NCBI RefSeq assembly: GCF_020179385.1
Contig: NZ_JAIBLJ010000015.1
Coordinates: forward strand, 24,721 to 88,720
Length of the DNA stretch: 64,000 nt
Origin: Alkalihalobacillus sp. YIM B00296
GTDB lineage: Bacteria; Bacillota; Bacilli; Bacillales; Fictibacillaceae
Direction of reading: 5' to 3'
Made by a program: the position numbers and the translations under genes
Part shown: one piece after another, positions 61,950 to 64,000 of the stretch
How positions within the stretch are numbered: the first letter of the stretch is position 1
Layout: each line of letters begins with the position of its first letter
The notes under the pieces: model-generated
What the model saw: the letters and a program-made list of their open reading frames with translations, nothing else
What the model was told of the DNA's origin: nothing
The model's database searches: none

Positions 61950-62525
61950 TTATTCAATGTCCGGGGCGATGAGTCCGTATTTTCCATCTTTCCGTTTGTA
62001 GACAACGTTTGTTTCTCCTGATTCAGCGTGTGAGAAGACGAAGAAATTATGCCCTAGCATATCCATTTGAAGAATCGCTTCCTGTGTATCCATCGGTTTC
62101 AGATCGAAACGCTTGTTACGGACAACCTGGAATTCGTCTTCATCCTCTTCTTCCTCAAGAAGTGTTGTCGTGGAAGGAGCTACATTACCATTTCCATTGG
62201 CGAAGGCGAATTTAATCGCGCCGCCCTGGCGAAATTTACGGTTTACTTTTGTTTTATGCTTACGGATTTGTCTTTCTAATTTCTCAACTACTAAATCAAT
62301 GGCAGCATACATGTCATCATGCGATTCTTCAGCACGTAATAACAAACCTGGCATAGGAATCGTCACTTCGACTAGCTGCTCGCTATTGAACACCTTCAGG
62401 TTGATGTAAACATCTGAATTTGGAGTACCATCAAAATAACGCTCGAGCTTACTAACTTTCTTTTCCGAGTAGTTCCTCAACGCTGGGGTTACCTCAATAT
62501 TATCTCCACGAATATTAAAGTTCAT
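61950..62525 (-). CDS. hpf: Long ribosome hibernation-promoting factor (YvyD/Hpf)
   Basis: A 191-residue long-form HPF. The N-terminal sigma-54-modulation/S30AE domain (residues 1-100) starts MNFNIRGDNIEVTPALRNYSEKK. A linker of acidic residues follows (LEEEEDEDEFQ), then a C-terminal dimerisation domain ending with LGHNFFVFSHAESGETNVVYKRKDGKYGLI. It dimerises inactive 70S ribosomes into 100S particles in stationary phase and stress. A sigma-B-type promoter lies upstream. The start follows AAAGGAGGA. Confidence 0.97.
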   Translation of the reverse strand: MNFNIRGDNIEVTPALRNYSEKKVSKLERYFDGTPNSDVYINLKVFNSEQLVEVTIPMPGLLLRAEESHDDMYAAIDLVVEKLERQIRKHKTKVNRKFRQGGAIKFAFANGNGNVAPSTTTLLEEEEDEDEFQVVRNKRFDLKPMDTQEAILQMDMLGHNFFVFSHAESGETNVVYKRKDGKYGLIAPDIE

Positions 62526-62563
62526 GAGAGACTCCTCCTTTCGGTGTTTATATATATTTCGCT

Positions 62564-62590
62564 ATACCCCTTAACAATTCCTTCATAAAC
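62564..62590 (-). promoter_or_regulatory. Sigma-B-type promoter of hpf
   Basis: On the minus strand GTTTAT (62590-62585) and GGGTAT (62569-62564) are separated by 15 bases, matching the sigma-B consensus GTTTAA-N12-15-GGGTAT with one mismatch. It starts about 40 bases upstream of the hpf start, as expected for the stress-induced yvyD gene. The rest of the 373-base gap to the cold-shock gene shows only the csp terminator. Confidence 0.8.
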
Positions 62591-62828
62591 ACGAAAAGAA
62601 ACTCAAAAAATATGACAATTTTTTTAAATTTCAGTCTTTTTTGGGGGGATTAATCAAACCAGCGAAATAAAAAGAAAAACATGCGATGTTCACGCCATGC
62701 TTCTGACGTGATACAGACAATTTTCGACACACATTCAAAGGAAGTGTAGAGGTCTTTCGTATCAATGTAAAGGAACTGTTAAGATGTTAGTGTTGTGCTC
62801 CCATACGCCTATACCTTTGATGAAATAA

Positions 62829-62865
62829 AAACCCGCTCCTCGAAAATTGAGAAACGGGGGAATTG
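62829..62865 (-). terminator. Terminator after the cold-shock gene
   Basis: On the minus strand CCCG...CTC and GAG...CGGG form an interrupted stem followed by TTTTTATTT. Confidence 0.75.
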
Positions 62866-62898
62866 CTTTTAATTCAAACCCTAAAAAAGGAATGTGAA

Positions 62899-63096
62899 TT
62901 AAAGCTTTACTACATTTGAAGCTTGAGGTCCACGATTACCTTCAACTACTTCAAACTCAACGTCTTGACCTTCTTCAAGAGTTTTGAATCCGTCAGAGTT
63001 GATTGCAGAGTAGTGTACAAATACGTCGTCTTGACCTTCAACTTCGATGAATCCGAAGCCCTTCTCTGCGTTGAACCATTTAACTTTTCCTTGCAT
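62899..63096 (-). CDS. Cold-shock protein, CspB family
   Basis: A 65-residue single-domain OB-fold protein with both RNA-binding motifs: RNP1 KGFGFIEV (residues 13-20) and RNP2 VFVHYSAI (26-33). It acts as an RNA chaperone and transcription antiterminator. The start at 63096 (MQGKVKWFN) matches the family N-terminus; the GTG at 63105 is too close to AAAGGA. The gene is monocistronic, with its own promoter (63150-63179) and terminator. Which paralogue (CspB, CspC or CspD) it equals cannot be decided. Confidence 0.96.
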   Translation of the reverse strand: MQGKVKWFNAEKGFGFIEVEGQDDVFVHYSAINSDGFKTLEEGQDVEFEVVEGNRGPQASNVVKL

Positions 63097-63132
63097 GTAA
63101 TTCACATTCCTTTCGTATTCAAAAAATCATGT

Positions 63133-63145
63133 GGAATTTCCACAA
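63133..63145 (-). promoter_or_regulatory. Short perfect dyad in the cold-shock 5' UTR
   Basis: On the minus strand GTGGAA and TTCCAC form a 13-base dyad around position 63138, between the predicted transcription start and the Shine-Dalgarno. It could form a small hairpin in the leader. Confidence 0.5.
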
Positions 63146-63149
63146 TAAG

Positions 63150-63179
63150 AGTATACAACGTGACATCCTTTAGAGTCAA
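63150..63179 (-). promoter_or_regulatory. Promoter of the cold-shock gene
   Basis: On the minus strand TTGACT (63179-63174) and TATACT (63155-63150) are separated by 18 bases. The predicted leader is short, about 45 bases, unlike the long 5' UTRs of many cold-shock genes. Confidence 0.75.
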
Positions 63180-63265
63180 GATTCCGAAAATGTTTAGTAA
63201 AAAAAGACCAGTTATCAGACGACTATCCTTAGGACTCCTTTACTGCCATAAGGGTTTTGAAGGTT

Positions 63266-63439
63266 TTACTCCAGCTCTCCGACAGCGATTTCCACCGCAT
63301 ATCGAATCGTCTCCAAGGGCCATCCAGGCAATTCATTATTCTTAACCGAAAGCTCGAATGACGCTGGTACATGGATGAACCCCGCAGGTATGGATTTCCC
63401 GCGTTCTTCTAAATAATGACGTACTGAATACTTGACATT
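63266..63439 (-). pseudogene. pcp: C-terminal remnant of pyrrolidone-carboxylate peptidase (Pcp)
   Basis: On the minus strand, an open stretch of 57 codons after an in-frame TAA (63442-63440) reads NVKYSVRHYLEERGKSIPAG, then FIHVPASFELSVKNNELPGW, and ends AVEIAVGELE before the stop at 63268-63266. GFIHVP and the following leucine-rich helix are the C-terminal signature of Pcp, a cysteine peptidase that removes N-terminal pyroglutamate. The catalytic Glu and Cys parts of the enzyme (the first ~150 residues) are missing. An AGAGGAGG-ATG lies just upstream but leads into another frame that ends after nine codons. Confidence 0.75.
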
Positions 63440-63522
63440 TTATCCTCCTCTTATTGTCCGATAAAATTCACCTATTTTAAAGAATTCAGGATACACGACA
63501 CGGTTTCCTCTCATAATAAAAA

Positions 63523-63620
63523 GGAGCTGTCATAAACCACAGTGTCAGACACCGCCAGCACAACGATTTTTCAAAATGTTGTCAGGAACGTTGAGTCTCA
63601 AACACTCATGGGACAGCCCC
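63523..63620. repeat. ~100 bp inverted-repeat element (GGGGCTGTCCC type), copy 2
   Basis: Outer arms GGAGCTGTCA and TGGGACAGCCCC enclose GTGTCAGACACC and an interior with TTTTTCAAAATGTTG. It matches the copy at 28179-28280 in its right two thirds. It lies between the pcp remnant and the last small gene. Confidence 0.7.
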
Positions 63621-63639
63621 ATCGATCAAAATATATGTA

Positions 63640-63852
63640 TTAGTGCAGTAAATAAGGTTCGAACTTCGCTCGCATAAGGATGCTACATGAATTGAACGCA
63701 GGGATCAACTTCGATAAGATGATGCTTTTTTTCCAATCCTCATGATAAAAGTTCACTTCTAACTCTTCTATGATTTCAATGATCGATTTGAACATCTGGA
63801 TTTCGTATAAAACTTCTTCCCCAAATGCTGTCATCAACGTTTGGTTTGCCAT
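63640..63852 (-). CDS. Possible 70-residue protein of unknown function
   Basis: The frame reads MANQTLMTAFGEEVLYEIQM, then an acidic helical stretch (IIEIIEELEVNFYHEDWKK) and a hydrophobic C-terminus. The composition is protein-like and helix-forming, but no Shine-Dalgarno precedes the ATG. I do not recognise a family. From 63853 to the end of the window I see no further feature. Confidence 0.45.
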   Translation of the reverse strand: MANQTLMTAFGEEVLYEIQMFKSIIEIIEELEVNFYHEDWKKSIILSKLIPAFNSCSILMRAKFEPYLLH

Positions 63853-64000
63853 TTCGAATTGGGAAAAGCAATCAATACATCACCAAGCATTCGATCGCCA
63901 GCTCATGTTTTCCTGTCTATACTGCTTATTTATATATTCAAAGCAATAATTTTAAGCAACTTTACGACAACGACACAAGAAAGCCCCTTCATTCATTGAT

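Overview
This window is chromosomal DNA of an endospore-forming member of the Bacillaceae. The evidence is moderately AT-rich DNA with strong Shine-Dalgarno sequences (AGGAGG type), frequent TTG and GTG starts, a gerA-type spore germination operon, CtpB and MinJ homologues, and a backbone colinear with the Bacillus subtilis region hpf-secA-prfB-yvjA-ftsE-ftsX-ctpB-minJ ... csbA-uvrB-uvrA-yvl-hprK-lgt-yvoD-ppaX-yvoF (read on the minus strand here). The genus cannot be fixed from the sequence alone. I saw no rRNA, tRNA, prophage, transposase or CRISPR array.

Layout. 0.1-1.2 kb: a Ca2+/H+ antiporter. 1.7-6.2 kb: hprK-lgt-yvoD-ppaX-yvoF plus an unknown gene. 6.6-8.5 kb: yvl envelope-stress-type genes. 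8.6-13.5 kb: uvrBA behind a LexA box. 13.9-16.1 kb: DUF3221 protein, AIM24 protein and TauE exporter. 16.5-19.9 kb: gerA-type operon. 20.5-23.9 kb: an orphan M23 murein hydrolase with an AAEKR repeat, then a lipoprotein. 24-25.5 kb: csbA and a NERD gene with two frameshifts. 25.8-28.1 kb: a zinc-starvation operon (rpsN2, an FAD enzyme, rpmE2, an unknown protein) behind two Zur boxes. 28.3-32.6 kb: minJ, a DUF4083 protein, ctpB and an LCP ligase. 32.8-38.2 kb: mannitol operon mtlA-R-F-D with a cre site. 38.4-41.3 kb: ftsE-ftsX and an M23 hydrolase. 42-52.6 kb: glycolate module (glcEFD, FAH-family hydrolase, LctP permease, malate synthase G, divergent LysR). 52.6-56.3 kb: DCC thiol oxidoreductase with yndG-yndH-yndJ. 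56.7-63.1 kb: yvjA, prfB with its programmed frameshift, secA, hpf with a sigma-B promoter, and a cold-shock gene. 63.2-64 kb: a pcp remnant and one weak small gene.

How the genes work together. HprK/PpaX link carbon status to HPr(Ser-P)/CcpA, and the cre site at mtlA is a target of that circuit. FtsEX and the adjacent M23 protein form a probable division/elongation hydrolase module. Glycolate would be imported, oxidised to glyoxylate by GlcDEF and condensed to malate by malate synthase G. The Zur operon supplies zinc-free ribosomal proteins when zinc is scarce and carries two extra genes of unknown role.

Intergenic DNA is unusually rich in repeats: at least four arrays of degenerate 20-21 bp units, two copies of a ~223 bp element, two copies of a ~100 bp inverted-repeat element and two copies of a 58 bp inverted repeat on either side of secA. 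These, together with the two extra genes in the Zur operon, are the least explained parts of the window.
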